64,000 bases of DNA from Vibrio harveyi NBRC 15634 = ATCC 14126 = KCTC 12724. GTDB lineage: Bacteria; Pseudomonadota; Gammaproteobacteria; Enterobacterales; Vibrionaceae. The first letter of the stretch is position 1. Every line of letters starts with the position of its first letter. The translations under genes and the position numbers were made by a program. The notes under the pieces were generated by a model. The model searched no databases, had not been told where the DNA came from, and saw only the letters and a program-made list of their open reading frames with translations. This document shows positions 31,049-40,844 of the stretch, piece by piece. The stretch spans positions 1 through 64,000 of the forward strand of contig NZ_BCUF01000004.1 of assembly GCF_001591145.1 (NCBI RefSeq), given 5' to 3'.

Positions 31049-31054
31049 ATTATA
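31049..31054 (-). promoter_or_regulatory. -10 element of the rplM-rpsI promoter
   Basis: A perfect TATAAT on minus is followed by a GC-containing discriminator (CCTGCGACC), as in growth-rate-regulated promoters. A weak -35 (GTGATT) is 17 bases upstream, next to a T-rich stretch. Confidence 0.65.
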
Positions 31055-31136
31055 GAGAAGAGCGAAGAAAAAATCACCTTTTTTTGCGTTAAATCACGAA
31101 TTTTTTCTTCACTTTTTTAAGATGAGTTGTCGATTT

Positions 31137-32240
31137 TTACGCCAGATGCTCTCTAGCGAGGTATTCATGGCTTTGCATCTCAGTCAATCGAGACAAACAA
31201 CGTTTAAATTCGAACTCTAACTGCCCTTGCGTATACAGAGACTCCATCGAGACTTCTGCAGAAATAATCAGTTTCACGTTACGTTCGTAAAATTCATCGA
31301 CTAAAGCGATAAAACGTCTTGCTGCATCATCAATCTTACGATCCATCTGCTTCACCTCTGCCAACAATACCGTATGGTAAATACGCGACAGTTCAATATA
31401 GTCATTCTGACTGCGTGGTGTCTGGCAAAGTTGCTCAAAAGACGCATGTAGCACGCCATCACTTGCTTCAATTACTTTAACTTCACGATGATTTACTTCA
31501 ATGCTGTGTGCTGCGACCTTTCTTTCGCCAATCAACTGGTGGTAGTACTTATTGAGATTGACGGACGCTTGTTCATCTAGCGGATAATGGTAGATTTCAG
31601 CTTGTTGCAGCGTTCTTAGACGGTAATCCACTCCACTGTCGACATTAAGCACGTCACAGCGCTGAATGATCATGTCTATCGCTGGTAAGAAGCGCGCCCG
31701 TTGTAAGCCATTACGGTACAAGTTTTCAGGTTCAATGTTGGATGTTGCAACCAAAATCATCTGGCGTTTAAACATCTCTTGCAGCAATGTCGCTAAAATC
31801 ATCGCATCGGTAATGTCAGAAACAAAAAACTCATCGAAGCAGACCACATCCGCTTCTTTTTTGAATAAGTCAGCGACTTTTGACAGTGGATTTTCAACTT
31901 CCCCTAACCGCTTGAGCTCATCATGGACTCGATACATAAAGCGGTGAAAATGCACTCGCATCTTTCGTTCTGTAGGCAACGCGTCAAAAAACGCATCCAT
32001 AAGATAAGTTTTACCACGCCCAACACCACCCCAAAAGTAGAGCCCTTTCGGCGGTTCTGGTAATTCTGGCTTTTTACCAAGTAATTTCTGCCAAGTGCTA
32101 AGCTGAGGAATAGGCGCAGACTGAAACTCTGCAATCGCATGGTAAAGATTGTCTAAAGCAACGACAGCGTTATATTGGGCTTCATCACGCTGGAATCCAT
32201 GCTCTGCTATGTCTTGTTGGTATCGTTTTAATGGTGTCAT
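31137..32240 (-). CDS. zapE: Cell division ATPase ZapE
   Basis: ZapE (YhcM) is an AAA-type ATPase that associates with the Z ring and is linked to growth at high temperature and low oxygen in E. coli. From the ATG at 32240 it has 367 residues. Walker A GGVGRGKT is at 71-78 and Walker B leads into DEFFV at 136-140. The motifs ATSNIEPENLYRNGLQR and RRFIALVDEFYE are conserved. The frame extends 20 residues further, but the internal ATG (MTPLKRYQQD) is the likely start. It precedes rplM, as in E. coli, and is divergent from zapG. Confidence 0.95.
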   Translation of the reverse strand: MTPLKRYQQDIAEHGFQRDEAQYNAVVALDNLYHAIAEFQSAPIPQLSTWQKLLGKKPELPEPPKGLYFWGGVGRGKTYLMDAFFDALPTERKMRVHFHRFMYRVHDELKRLGEVENPLSKVADLFKKEADVVCFDEFFVSDITDAMILATLLQEMFKRQMILVATSNIEPENLYRNGLQRARFLPAIDMIIQRCDVLNVDSGVDYRLRTLQQAEIYHYPLDEQASVNLNKYYHQLIGERKVAAHSIEVNHREVKVIEASDGVLHASFEQLCQTPRSQNDYIELSRIYHTVLLAEVKQMDRKIDDAARRFIALVDEFYERNVKLIISAEVSMESLYTQGQLEFEFKRCLSRLTEMQSHEYLAREHLA

Positions 32241-32436
32241 GGTATAGAGTCGTATCAGAGGTACAGAAAAAATTGTCACCTCGGGGTCAGCGTTGAGCAT
32301 AGAGAGAGGTAGATATCAGTCCCCGAAGACTTACCGCTATTTTTCTTTATCGGCTGTTCAAGCCATAGTAACATGGACAAGCACCGCGTGTAACTAAGTA
32401 GTAAAAGACTTGTTAAAACAACTATAAGGAGCAGTT

Positions 32437-32880
32437 ATGCCTTGGATTTATGCCATTGTGGGTTTGCTGGTCGGTACAATCGTAGGCGTAGTCATTAGTA
32501 GACTAACCACCCCCGAATACAAAAAACAAAAGTCTGTGCAAAAAGAGCTGGAAGCAGCCAAATTTGAACTAGAGCAACAACGTCAAGAGCTCGTCGATCA
32601 CTTTGCACAAACTGCAGAAATGCTGGACACCTTAGGTAAAGATTATACCAAGCTATACCAGCACATGGCGAAGACGTCTTCTGAACTTCTGCCAAACTTG
32701 CCTGAGCAAGACAATCCATTCGATAAGAAGACTGCAATGTCATCTGATAAAGTCGAAGAGGATCAATCAGACGTCAATGAACAACCAAAAGACTATGCCA
32801 ACGGCGCAACTGGTCTTTTAAAAGATCAGGAAAAAGAAATCATCGACGCACCTGAAGCAGTCACAGCGAAAGCGTCTTAA
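32437..32880 (+). CDS. zapG: Inner-membrane cell-envelope protein ZapG (YhcB, DUF1043)
   Basis: YhcB/ZapG is a bitopic inner-membrane protein involved in division and envelope biogenesis in E. coli. The 147 residues have an N-terminal transmembrane helix (about 3-22), a coiled coil (about 30-70) and the conserved VDHFAQTAEMLDTL and LYQHMAKTSSELLP segments. An acidic disordered tail ends with a YANGATGLL motif, also found in E. coli. AAGGAG precedes the ATG. Confidence 0.93.
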   Translation: MPWIYAIVGLLVGTIVGVVISRLTTPEYKKQKSVQKELEAAKFELEQQRQELVDHFAQTAEMLDTLGKDYTKLYQHMAKTSSELLPNLPEQDNPFDKKTAMSSDKVEEDQSDVNEQPKDYANGATGLLKDQEKEIIDAPEAVTAKAS

Positions 32881-32945
32881 TCCCCTTATCCTGCCTAATT
32901 GGGTCAATACATTCACATTTCTTATCAATTTGTATTGACCCTTGT

Positions 32946-32974
32946 TGAACTTTTCTTAAGCAACTCATCTCTAA
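32946..32974 (+). promoter_or_regulatory. Candidate sigma-E promoter for degQ
   Basis: TGAACTT followed after 16 bases by CTCTAA resembles the sigma-E consensus (GGAACTT, about 16 bases, GTCTAA). It differs at one base in each element. It lies about 125 bases upstream of the degQ ATG. Confidence 0.6.
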
Positions 32975-33098
32975 CAACTTGTGTGCTGCCGCCACGTTTT
33001 GATTGTCCGAATTCGTCCCTATATTAATTACTATCAATAAGAGACAAAGCATTCGGATATTTCTTTTTTGGCAGACCCGTTTCAAGAGGAGTTATTGG

Positions 33099-34466
33099 AT
33101 GAAAAAACCATTGCTTGCGTTAACCGTTCTATCTTTAAGCTTGGGTTCAATCATCACCCCAGTCACCGCAACAGCGGCGCTTCCACTCAGTGTGGATGGG
33201 GAGCAGTTACCTAGTCTTGCCCCAATGCTCGAAAAAGTAACCCCTGCGGTTGTGAGTATTGCGGTCGAAGGCAAACAAGTTCAAACCAGTCGTATTCCAG
33301 AGCAGTTTCAGTTCTTCTTTGGTCCTGATTTCCCGACAGAACAAACTCGTGAGCGTCCGTTCCGAGGTTTAGGTTCTGGTGTCATTATTGACGCTAAGAA
33401 AGGTCAAATCGTAACGAACTATCACGTTATCAAAGGCGCTGATGACATTCGTGTCCGTCTATATGATGGTAGAGAGTACGATGCAGAACTCGTCGGCGGA
33501 GACGAGATGTCAGACATTGCCTTGCTTAAGCTCGAAAAAGCAAAAGACCTGACACAAATTAAAGTCGCGGATTCAGATAAACTACGCGTAGGTGATTTTA
33601 CCGTAGCCATTGGTAACCCGTTTGGTCTAGGTCAGACAGTGACATCCGGCATCGTTTCTGCACTGGGTCGAAGCGGCTTAAATGTCGAAAACTTTGAAAA
33701 CTTCATTCAAACCGATGCAGCAATTAACAGTGGTAACTCCGGTGGCGCTTTGGTTAATCTCAATGGTGAACTGATCGGCATCAATACCGCAATTCTTGGT
33801 CCAAACGGAGGCAACGTCGGTATTGGCTTTGCGATTCCGTCCAACATGATGAAAAACCTAACTGATCAAATCTTGGAGTTTGGTGAAGTAAAACGCGGCA
33901 TGCTTGGTGTTCAAGGTGGTGAAGTCACTTCTGAGTTGGCAGAAGCTCTGGGCTATGAATCAAGTAAAGGTGCCTTTGTTAGTCAAGTGGTTCCGGACAG
34001 TGCCGCTGACAAGGCTGGTCTAAAAGCTGGTGATGTCATCGTTTCGATTAATGGCAAAGCGATTGATACGTTCGCCGAGCTTCGCGCGAAAGTCGCAACC
34101 TTAGGGGCTGGTAAAAAAGTCACGCTTGGCGTTGTCCGAGACGGTAAGAAGAAGAGCTTTGATGTGACCTTGGGAGAATCAACCAATGTCAAAGCGAAGG
34201 CTGAGACTCTACATGAAGGGCTCAAAGGCGCTGAACTTAGCAATACGACACCAAGTGATTCTATCCAAGGTGTGAAGGTAACAAGCGTTGCTGAGAACTC
34301 GCCAGCAGCACAATATCAGTTGGCAGAAGGCGACATTATTATTGGTGTAAACCGTAAACGCGTGAAGAACTTAGCGGAGTTACGTGCGATTGTAGAGAAG
34401 CATCAAGGTGTACTGGCGATCAACGTTCAACGCGGCGATCGAACGGTTTACCTCGTTATCCGCTAA
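33099..34466 (+). CDS. degQ: Periplasmic serine protease DegQ (DegP/HtrA family)
   Basis: This is a periplasmic protease and chaperone that handles misfolded envelope proteins. From the ATG at 33099 (AGAGGAG site) it has 455 residues: a signal peptide cleaved near TATA-ALPL (about 26), a trypsin-like domain with triad H109, D139, S214 (GNSGGA), and two PDZ domains (about 255-350 and 375-450). The frame extends 32 residues upstream, but those lack a signal peptide. The length and short Q-linker resemble DegQ rather than DegP. It stands before degS, as in E. coli, with its own terminator. The candidate sigma-E promoter suggests it may also fill the stress-induced role of E. coli DegP. Confidence 0.94.
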   Translation: MKKPLLALTVLSLSLGSIITPVTATAALPLSVDGEQLPSLAPMLEKVTPAVVSIAVEGKQVQTSRIPEQFQFFFGPDFPTEQTRERPFRGLGSGVIIDAKKGQIVTNYHVIKGADDIRVRLYDGREYDAELVGGDEMSDIALLKLEKAKDLTQIKVADSDKLRVGDFTVAIGNPFGLGQTVTSGIVSALGRSGLNVENFENFIQTDAAINSGNSGGALVNLNGELIGINTAILGPNGGNVGIGFAIPSNMMKNLTDQILEFGEVKRGMLGVQGGEVTSELAEALGYESSKGAFVSQVVPDSAADKAGLKAGDVIVSINGKAIDTFAELRAKVATLGAGKKVTLGVVRDGKKKSFDVTLGESTNVKAKAETLHEGLKGAELSNTTPSDSIQGVKVTSVAENSPAAQYQLAEGDIIIGVNRKRVKNLAELRAIVEKHQGVLAINVQRGDRTVYLVIR

Positions 34467-34572
34467 TCGTGTTGAGTTAACAGCAATCACGTAGGCTGAA
34501 GTAAACGTGCGTTAACCACATCGATATTCGTGATAACGCTCGAACACTTTACCTCGTATGTCATGGTTTTAT

Positions 34573-34604
34573 AAAAGGGTAAGACGATTACGTCTTGCCC
34601 TTTT
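34573..34604 (+). terminator. Terminator of degQ
   Basis: A 14-base stem (AAAAGGGTAAGACG with CGTCTTGCCCTTTT, one G-T wobble) around an ATTA loop is followed by GTTATTTTT. It separates degQ from degS. Confidence 0.85.
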
Positions 34605-34672
34605 GTTATTTTTCAATGTAATGCTATCCTTCAGTTTTCTATGCCAATTGGGCGCTCAATCATGGAGAGGTT

Positions 34673-35740
34673 ATGCTTAGCTTTTTGTTACGTTCTGTCT
34701 TTTTAGGCTTAGCAACTGCCATCATCGTATTACTCGCCGTTCCATCTTTGCGCAGCAATGTTATTCCTACAGCACTCAGCGATCCGCAGCCGAGCAATAT
34801 CGCCTCGCTCGAAGTCTCTTTTAACCAAGCGGTAAGAAAGGCAGCGCCAGCGGTTGTGAATATCTATAGTCGCAAGTATGTTGAAAACGACCGAAGCAAG
34901 CTTTCAACTCAGGGCTTGGGATCTGGTGTGATTGTTAGCGAGAAAGGCTACATCATTACTAACTACCATGTCGTCGCTCAAGCAGACCAAATAGTAGTCG
35001 CACTGCAAGATGGTCGTGTTGCTGCAGCTCAGTTGGTCGGTACGGATAAGCGTACAGATATCGCGATTTTACGCGTTGAAGGCTCTAATTTACCTGTCAT
35101 CCCACTGAATCCTGATTACAAGCCTCAGGTTGGTGACGTGGTACTGGCTATCGGAAACCCATACAACTTAGGTCAAACCACGACGTTTGGCATCATCTCA
35201 GCAACAGGACGCTCATCGATCAGCGATGGTCGTCAAGCCTTCATTCAAACCGATGCGGCAATCAACGAAGGTAACTCTGGCGGCGCTTTGGTCAACACTC
35301 AAGGTGAACTGGTAGGCATTAATACGGCTTCATTCCAACAGGCTACAGACCTTGAGACCTACGGCATCTCTTTTGCGATTCCGGCTCCTCTGGCGAATAA
35401 GATCATGCAAAAGATCATTGCTGATGGTCGCGTGATCCGTGGCTACATTGGTATTGACGGACAGGATATCAATGCGGTTACTGCCCGCTTACTAGGTAAC
35501 CAGCACATTGGCGGTATTGTCGTCCTAGGCATTGATCCAAATGGACCTGCAAGTGCGGCTGGCTTTGAAAAGCAGGACATCATTATCAGCATTAACGGAA
35601 CCAAGGTGCAAGGTCGTCAAAGTGTGATGGATATTGTTACTGACTTGCGTCCAGGCACCAACGTTGATGTTGGTATTATCCGCAAGGGTAAAGAAATGAA
35701 TTTGAAAGTAACCATCGCCGAAGACAAACAAGAAGCATAA
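34673..35740 (+). CDS. degS: Inner-membrane stress-sensor protease DegS
   Basis: DegS senses unfolded outer-membrane porins through its PDZ domain and cuts the anti-sigma factor RseA to free sigma-E. The 355 residues have an uncleaved N-terminal transmembrane anchor (about 5-24), a protease domain with H99, D129 and S202 (NSGGA) and one PDZ domain (about 250-345). The single PDZ and membrane anchor separate it from DegQ. It ends at a bidirectional terminator shared with parC. Confidence 0.96.
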   Translation: MLSFLLRSVFLGLATAIIVLLAVPSLRSNVIPTALSDPQPSNIASLEVSFNQAVRKAAPAVVNIYSRKYVENDRSKLSTQGLGSGVIVSEKGYIITNYHVVAQADQIVVALQDGRVAAAQLVGTDKRTDIAILRVEGSNLPVIPLNPDYKPQVGDVVLAIGNPYNLGQTTTFGIISATGRSSISDGRQAFIQTDAAINEGNSGGALVNTQGELVGINTASFQQATDLETYGISFAIPAPLANKIMQKIIADGRVIRGYIGIDGQDINAVTARLLGNQHIGGIVVLGIDPNGPASAAGFEKQDIIISINGTKVQGRQSVMDIVTDLRPGTNVDVGIIRKGKEMNLKVTIAEDKQEA

Positions 35741-35769
35741 AAAAATCCCAGCCATTGGCTGGGATTTTT
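35741..35769 (+). terminator. Bidirectional terminator between degS and parC
   Basis: A perfect AAAAATCCCAGCCA/TGGCTGGGATTTTT inverted repeat lies between the convergent stop codons. Confidence 0.9.
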
Positions 35770-35778
35770 GTTTGTGCG

Positions 35779-38067
35779 TTATTCGCTATCGCTCGGCTCT
35801 TCTGAAACCTCTGAGCTTCCACCCATTTCAATTTCAATTCGAGTTACGCGCTGCAAACCTCGCGGTAGCAAGCTGCCTCGACGTCCGCGTTCACCACGGA
35901 AGTTCTCAAGATCAGCAGGTTTCAAACCTAACTTTCGCTTACCCGCATAAAGTGTAAGAGACGCACCTTGTGGCAGAGCCATCAAGTGAGAAAGCACCTC
36001 TTCACGTTCTTTCGCCTTCGCTGCTGGGATGTTGATGATCTTGTTACCCTTACCTTTCGCTAATTGCGGTAGGTCTTTGATTGGGAACAACAGCATACGA
36101 CCTTGATTCGTAATGGCTAGAATTTCATCTGAATCCAAGTCTGCAATCGTCTTTGGTGTCATCACCTCAGAGTTTGCAGGTAGAGTCACCAATGCTTTAC
36201 CGCTGCGGTTCTTAGATAGCAAATCTGAGCCTTTACATACAAAGCCGTAACCAGCATCAGAACCCACCAACCATAGCTGATCTTCTTCACCCATGATCAC
36301 TTGGCGAATATTGCTGCCTGCGGTGATATTCAAACGACCTGTAATTGGCTCGCCTTGACTTCTTGCAGACGGTAATGAATGCGACTCAAGTGAGTAGCTT
36401 CGACCATCACTGCCAAAGAACACCGCTTGCTGGTTACTCTTACCACGCGCATGTGCTAAGTATTGGTCACCAGACTTGTAGCTCAAGCCTTCAGCATCCA
36501 CATCATGACCTTTCGCGTGACGAATCCAACCTTTCTCAGAAAGCACAACCGTGATTGGCTCACTTGGTACTAGGTCACGCTCAGTCAGTGCTTTTGCTTC
36601 TGCACGTTCAACCATTGGAGAACGGCGGTCATCACCATATTTCTCTGCGTCTGCTTTGATTTCTTTCTTCAGTAGAGTGTTCAGACGACGCTCAGAGCCT
36701 AGTAGCTGTTCTAGCTTCTCACGTTCTTTCTCTAGCTCGTCTTGCTCACCACGGATCTTCATCTCTTCTAGTTTTGCTAGATGACGAAGTTTGGTATCTA
36801 GAATTGCATCCGCTTGGATATCGGTAATGCCAAAGCGTTCCATCAGCACTGCTTTTGGATCGTCTTCAGTACGAATGATCTCAATCACTTCATCTAGGTT
36901 TAGGTAAGCAACCAACAAACCTTCCAAGATGTGTAGACGAGCCATTACTTTGTCTAGGCGATGTTGTAGACGGCGACGTACAGTCGTACGACGGAACTCG
37001 ATCCACTCAGACAGAATTTGTACCAGACCTTTAACTTGAGGACGGTTATCCAAACCAATCATGTTCAAGTTAACGCGGTAGCTGCGCTCAAGATCCGTAG
37101 AAGCGAACAAGTGGTTCATCAACAGATCGCAATCAACGCGGTTTGACTTCGGAACCACAACGATACGCGTCGGGTTCTCGTGATCCGATTCATCACGAAG
37201 ATCGTCAACCATTGGCAGCTTCTTAGCACGCATTTGGTTAGCGATTTGCTCAAGCAGTTTCGCACCTGATACTTGGTGTGGCAGAGAAGTGATCACGATA
37301 TCTGAACCTTCTTTGTGCCATACCGCGCGCATCTTGATGCTGCCACGACCGTTGCGGTAAATCTTCTCAATATCTGCTTGTGGCGAGATGATTTCCGCTT
37401 CTGTTGGGTAATCCGGACCTTTAACGAACTGCATCACATCAGGCAGTTCCGCCTTCGGGTTGTCGATCAAATGAATGGTCGCATCCGCCACTTCACGAAC
37501 GTTGTGAGGTGGAATATCCGTCGCCATACCAACCGCGATACCGGTTACACCGTTTAGCAGAATATGAGGCAGACGTGCTGGCAACATTTGTGGCTCTTTC
37601 ATCGTGCCATCAAAGTTAGGTTGCCATTCAACTGTACCCTGACCTAATTCGCCTAACAGTACTTCGGCAAACTTAGACAGTTTTGCTTCGGTATAACGCA
37701 TTGCTGCGAATGATTTCGGGTCATCTGGCGCACCCCAGTTACCTTGACCGTCAACCAATGGGTAACGGTAAGAGAATGGCTGCGCCATCAATACCATCGC
37801 TTCGTAACATGCAGAGTCACCGTGCGGGTGGTATTTACCCAACACGTCACCAACGGTACGTGCGGATTTTTTGTATTTTGCTGATGCCGAAAGACCAAGC
37901 TCCGACATTGCGTAAATGATGCGTCGTTGAACCGGTTTCAGACCATCGCCAATGTATGGCAATGCGCGGTCCATGATCACGTACATCGAGTAGTTCAGAT
38001 AAGCGTCTTCGGTGAACTTGCGCATTGGCAACTGTTCAACGCCATCGTAAGTAATTTCTGTAGACAT
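35779..38067 (-). CDS. parC: DNA topoisomerase IV subunit A
   Basis: ParC is the DNA-cleaving subunit of topoisomerase IV, which separates daughter chromosomes. The 762 residues have the catalytic Tyr125 (AAMRYTEA), a GyrA-like breakage-reunion domain and a C-terminal blade domain. In the quinolone-resistance region S85 and E89 ([10 protein letters not shown]) are the usual sensitive residues, equivalent to E. coli S80 and E84. It begins 3 bases after parE. Confidence 0.97.
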   Translation of the reverse strand: MSTEITYDGVEQLPMRKFTEDAYLNYSMYVIMDRALPYIGDGLKPVQRRIIYAMSELGLSASAKYKKSARTVGDVLGKYHPHGDSACYEAMVLMAQPFSYRYPLVDGQGNWGAPDDPKSFAAMRYTEAKLSKFAEVLLGELGQGTVEWQPNFDGTMKEPQMLPARLPHILLNGVTGIAVGMATDIPPHNVREVADATIHLIDNPKAELPDVMQFVKGPDYPTEAEIISPQADIEKIYRNGRGSIKMRAVWHKEGSDIVITSLPHQVSGAKLLEQIANQMRAKKLPMVDDLRDESDHENPTRIVVVPKSNRVDCDLLMNHLFASTDLERSYRVNLNMIGLDNRPQVKGLVQILSEWIEFRRTTVRRRLQHRLDKVMARLHILEGLLVAYLNLDEVIEIIRTEDDPKAVLMERFGITDIQADAILDTKLRHLAKLEEMKIRGEQDELEKEREKLEQLLGSERRLNTLLKKEIKADAEKYGDDRRSPMVERAEAKALTERDLVPSEPITVVLSEKGWIRHAKGHDVDAEGLSYKSGDQYLAHARGKSNQQAVFFGSDGRSYSLESHSLPSARSQGEPITGRLNITAGSNIRQVIMGEEDQLWLVGSDAGYGFVCKGSDLLSKNRSGKALVTLPANSEVMTPKTIADLDSDEILAITNQGRMLLFPIKDLPQLAKGKGNKIINIPAAKAKEREEVLSHLMALPQGASLTLYAGKRKLGLKPADLENFRGERGRRGSLLPRGLQRVTRIEIEMGGSSEVSEEPSDSE

Positions 38068-38070
38068 CCG

Positions 38071-39951
38071 TTAAACCTCTGCCATATCGCCGTTGTTTTG
38101 CAGCCAAGAACGACGATCATCTGCTCGTTTCTTACCAAGCAGCATGTCCATCATTTCCATGGTCGCCGCCGAGTCATCGATGGTTAGCTGAACCAAGCGA
38201 CGCGTATTTGGATCCATGGTCGTTTCGCGCAACTGAAGTGGGTTCATCTCACCCAAACCTTTGAATCGTTGCACGTTGATTTTGGCTTTCTTCTTAGACA
38301 AGCGCTCTAATACACCATCTTTTTCGTCATCGTCTAAGGCATAGAATACTTCTTTGCCACAGTCGATACGGTATAGAGGCGGCATCGCGACGTAGATATG
38401 ACCAGCTTCAACCAGCGCACGGAAGTGACGAGTGAACAGCGCGCATAACAGCGTTGCGATGTGCAAACCGTCCGAGTCCGCATCGGCAAGGATACAGATT
38501 TTACCGTAACGAAGGCTGTCTAGGTTGTCGCTGTCTGGGTCAATGCCCAGAGCAACTGAGATATCGTGCACTTCTTGAGATGCAAGCACTTGGTCTGCAG
38601 AGACTTCCCACGTGTTTAGGATCTTACCGCGCAGTGGCATTACCGCTTGGAACTCACGATCACGTGCTTGTTTAGCAGAACCGCCCGCCGAGTCACCCTC
38701 CACGAAGAAGATTTCGGTGCGGTTGAGGTCTTGCACAGAACAGTCTGTCAGTTTGCCTGGTAGAGCAGGACCTGATGCAACCTTCTTACGCACAACCTTT
38801 TTACTAGCACGCATACGGCGGTGGGCATTCGCGATACACACTTCCGCTAACTGCTCAGCCAGTTGTGGCTTTTCGTTCAACCATAGGCTGAATGCATCTT
38901 TTACTACACCAGAGACAAAGGCAGCCGTTTGACGAGAAGACAAACGCTCTTTGGTTTGACCGGCAAATTGCGGGTCTTGGATCTTGACTGACAGGACGTA
39001 AGAACAGCGGTCGAAAACGTCATCACCAGTTAGCTTCACACCACGAGGTAACAAATTGCGGAATTCACAGAACTCACGCATCGCATCAAGCAAACCTTGG
39101 CGTAGACCGTTAACGTGTGTACCACCTTGAGCGGTAGGGATAAGGTTCACGTAACTTTCCGTGATCATCTCGCCGCCTTCCGGCTGCCAGATTACCGCCC
39201 AGTTTGCCGCTTCAGTTTCTGCTGAGAACTCACCAGTAAATGGTTCTTCAGGTAGAACTGGATAACCTTTCACACCTTCCGCTAGATAGTCTTTAAGACC
39301 ATCTTCGTAGTGCCATTTGTAGTCTTTGTTGTTTACTTTATCGGTAAACGTAATCTCTAGACCCGGGCAAAGTACTGCTTTCGCACGTAGGTTGTTCACC
39401 AGACGCGTAACAGAGAAGTTTGCGGAATCAAAGTACTTTGCATCTGGCCAGAAATGCACGCTGGTACCACGGTTACGACGACCGCATGTCCCTGTGACAG
39501 TTAGGTCAGAAACCTTGTCACCATGCTCGAAAGCAATCTCATAAATTTGACCGTCACGACGAACCGTCACTTCAACACGCTTTGATAGCGCGTTTACTAC
39601 AGAGATACCTACACCATGCAAACCACCAGAGAATTGATAGTTCTTGTTGGAGAATTTACCACCCGCATGAAGCTTACATAGGATCAGCTCAACGCCTGAT
39701 ACCTTTTCTTCTGGGTGTATATCAACAGGCATGCCTCGACCATCATCGATCACTTCTAGTGATTGGTCAGCATGTAGGATGACTTGTACTTTTGAGGCAT
39801 GTCCGGCAAGCGCTTCATCGACACTGTTATCGATAACTTCTTGGCCCAAGTGGTTTGGGCGCGCTGTATCCGTATACATCCCTGGTCGGCGACGTACTGG
39901 CTCTAAGCCATTCAGTACTTCAATGGCACCAGCATTATATTGTTCAGTCAT
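38071..39951 (-). CDS. parE: DNA topoisomerase IV subunit B
   Basis: ParE is the ATPase subunit of topoisomerase IV. The 626 residues show the GHKL fold (EVIDNSVDEALAG, DDGRGMPVDIHPE, GGLHGVGISVVNALS), a transducer domain and the TOPRIM domain (FVEGDSAGGSAKQARDRE and ADADSDGLHI). It lies upstream of parC in one operon, with a 254-base gap after yqiA that should hold its promoter; I could not pick a clear one. Confidence 0.97.
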   Translation of the reverse strand: MTEQYNAGAIEVLNGLEPVRRRPGMYTDTARPNHLGQEVIDNSVDEALAGHASKVQVILHADQSLEVIDDGRGMPVDIHPEEKVSGVELILCKLHAGGKFSNKNYQFSGGLHGVGISVVNALSKRVEVTVRRDGQIYEIAFEHGDKVSDLTVTGTCGRRNRGTSVHFWPDAKYFDSANFSVTRLVNNLRAKAVLCPGLEITFTDKVNNKDYKWHYEDGLKDYLAEGVKGYPVLPEEPFTGEFSAETEAANWAVIWQPEGGEMITESYVNLIPTAQGGTHVNGLRQGLLDAMREFCEFRNLLPRGVKLTGDDVFDRCSYVLSVKIQDPQFAGQTKERLSSRQTAAFVSGVVKDAFSLWLNEKPQLAEQLAEVCIANAHRRMRASKKVVRKKVASGPALPGKLTDCSVQDLNRTEIFFVEGDSAGGSAKQARDREFQAVMPLRGKILNTWEVSADQVLASQEVHDISVALGIDPDSDNLDSLRYGKICILADADSDGLHIATLLCALFTRHFRALVEAGHIYVAMPPLYRIDCGKEVFYALDDDEKDGVLERLSKKKAKINVQRFKGLGEMNPLQLRETTMDPNTRRLVQLTIDDSAATMEMMDMLLGKKRADDRRSWLQNNGDMAEV

Positions 39952-40205
39952 AATACGGAATTGTTCTCAAAGTTTACTTGTAACCCGAGCCTCGCATTCA
40001 CGCGAGCTGTACTCGAGAAACGAAAAAGCTACCCCGTCTGCACATTTATCTAAAGATAAAGAAGATGCATAACAAAGTAGTCAGGGCTTAAATACCCTTA
40101 AGATCTTTTTGGCAAAACATAGTCGGAAAGCATATCGACTATGTCAAGAAACAGTTGGATATATCAATAAAAACTATGAGCCTATTCCAATCCGTCTCTT
40201 TAGTA

Positions 40206-40790
40206 TTACAGTTTTAAGAATTCAATGATTTGAGCAGGATAACGCTCAAAGCCTACAAAACTGTGATCACCGCCCTCTTCTACCGTTTGCGTCGCTTGTG
40301 CGAACTTTTCTACGGCTTGGCGATAGTCTAAAACCTCATCTTCGGTTTGTTGTAAAAGCCAAAAGGATTGAGGCGACGCGATGCTTTGTACATCAAGAGC
40401 TTTTAGCTCGTCAATATGACAAGCTTCAAGTGTATAGGTTTCATGCGTGTAGGGGTTAGTTTGCTCCCCTAAATAGCCCACCAGCAACTCATACGGCTTC
40501 ACCGCGGGGTTAACAACCACTGCTCTAAAACCAAACTTATCATTGAGCCAAGTAGACATGTATCCACCCAATGAGCTACCCACCAAGCCGATGTTGTAGT
40601 CACCTTTGTATTGCTCAATAATATCGAGCAAGCATTGTGCAGCAAGTTGAGGGAAGCATGGTAACTGAGGCACGATGACTTTTATATCTGGACGCTGCTG
40701 CTCACAATACTCTTTCATTAAGTTCGCTTTCATCGAAAGCGGTGAGCTGTTAAAACCGTGAATATAAAGCAGCAAAGAAGGTTGGCTCAT
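40206..40790 (-). CDS. yqiA: Esterase/hydrolase YqiA
   Basis: YqiA is a small alpha/beta hydrolase with esterase activity reported in E. coli; its physiological substrate is unclear. From the ATG at 40790 it has 194 residues, against 193 in E. coli. LLYIHGFNSSP is the oxyanion loop, GSSLGGY holds the nucleophile Ser, and a late GGDHSF supplies the His. The frame extends 11 residues upstream without homology. It is separated from cpdA by a terminator-like hairpin. Confidence 0.92.
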   Translation of the reverse strand: MSQPSLLLYIHGFNSSPLSMKANLMKEYCEQQRPDIKVIVPQLPCFPQLAAQCLLDIIEQYKGDYNIGLVGSSLGGYMSTWLNDKFGFRAVVVNPAVKPYELLVGYLGEQTNPYTHETYTLEACHIDELKALDVQSIASPQSFWLLQQTEDEVLDYRQAVEKFAQATQTVEEGGDHSFVGFERYPAQIIEFLKL

Positions 40791-40804
40791 GGTTGCCTCA
40801 TGTA

Positions 40805-40834
40805 AAAAAGTAAGCCCGAACATAAAGTTCGGGC
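40805..40834 (-). terminator. Terminator or attenuator between cpdA and yqiA
   Basis: A perfect 8-base stem (GCCCGAAC with GTTCGGGC) and five-base loop is followed on minus by TTACTTTTTT, 10 bases past the cpdA stop. It ends 14 bases upstream of the yqiA ATG, so it may reduce rather than stop transcription into yqiA. Confidence 0.65.
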
Positions 40835-40844
40835 ATGGTAATGA

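Noticed and set aside
33003-33098. N-terminal 32-residue extension of degQ
   Set aside because: It would put a charged stretch before the signal peptide; the ATG at 33099 has a strong AGAGGAG site and a normal signal sequence.
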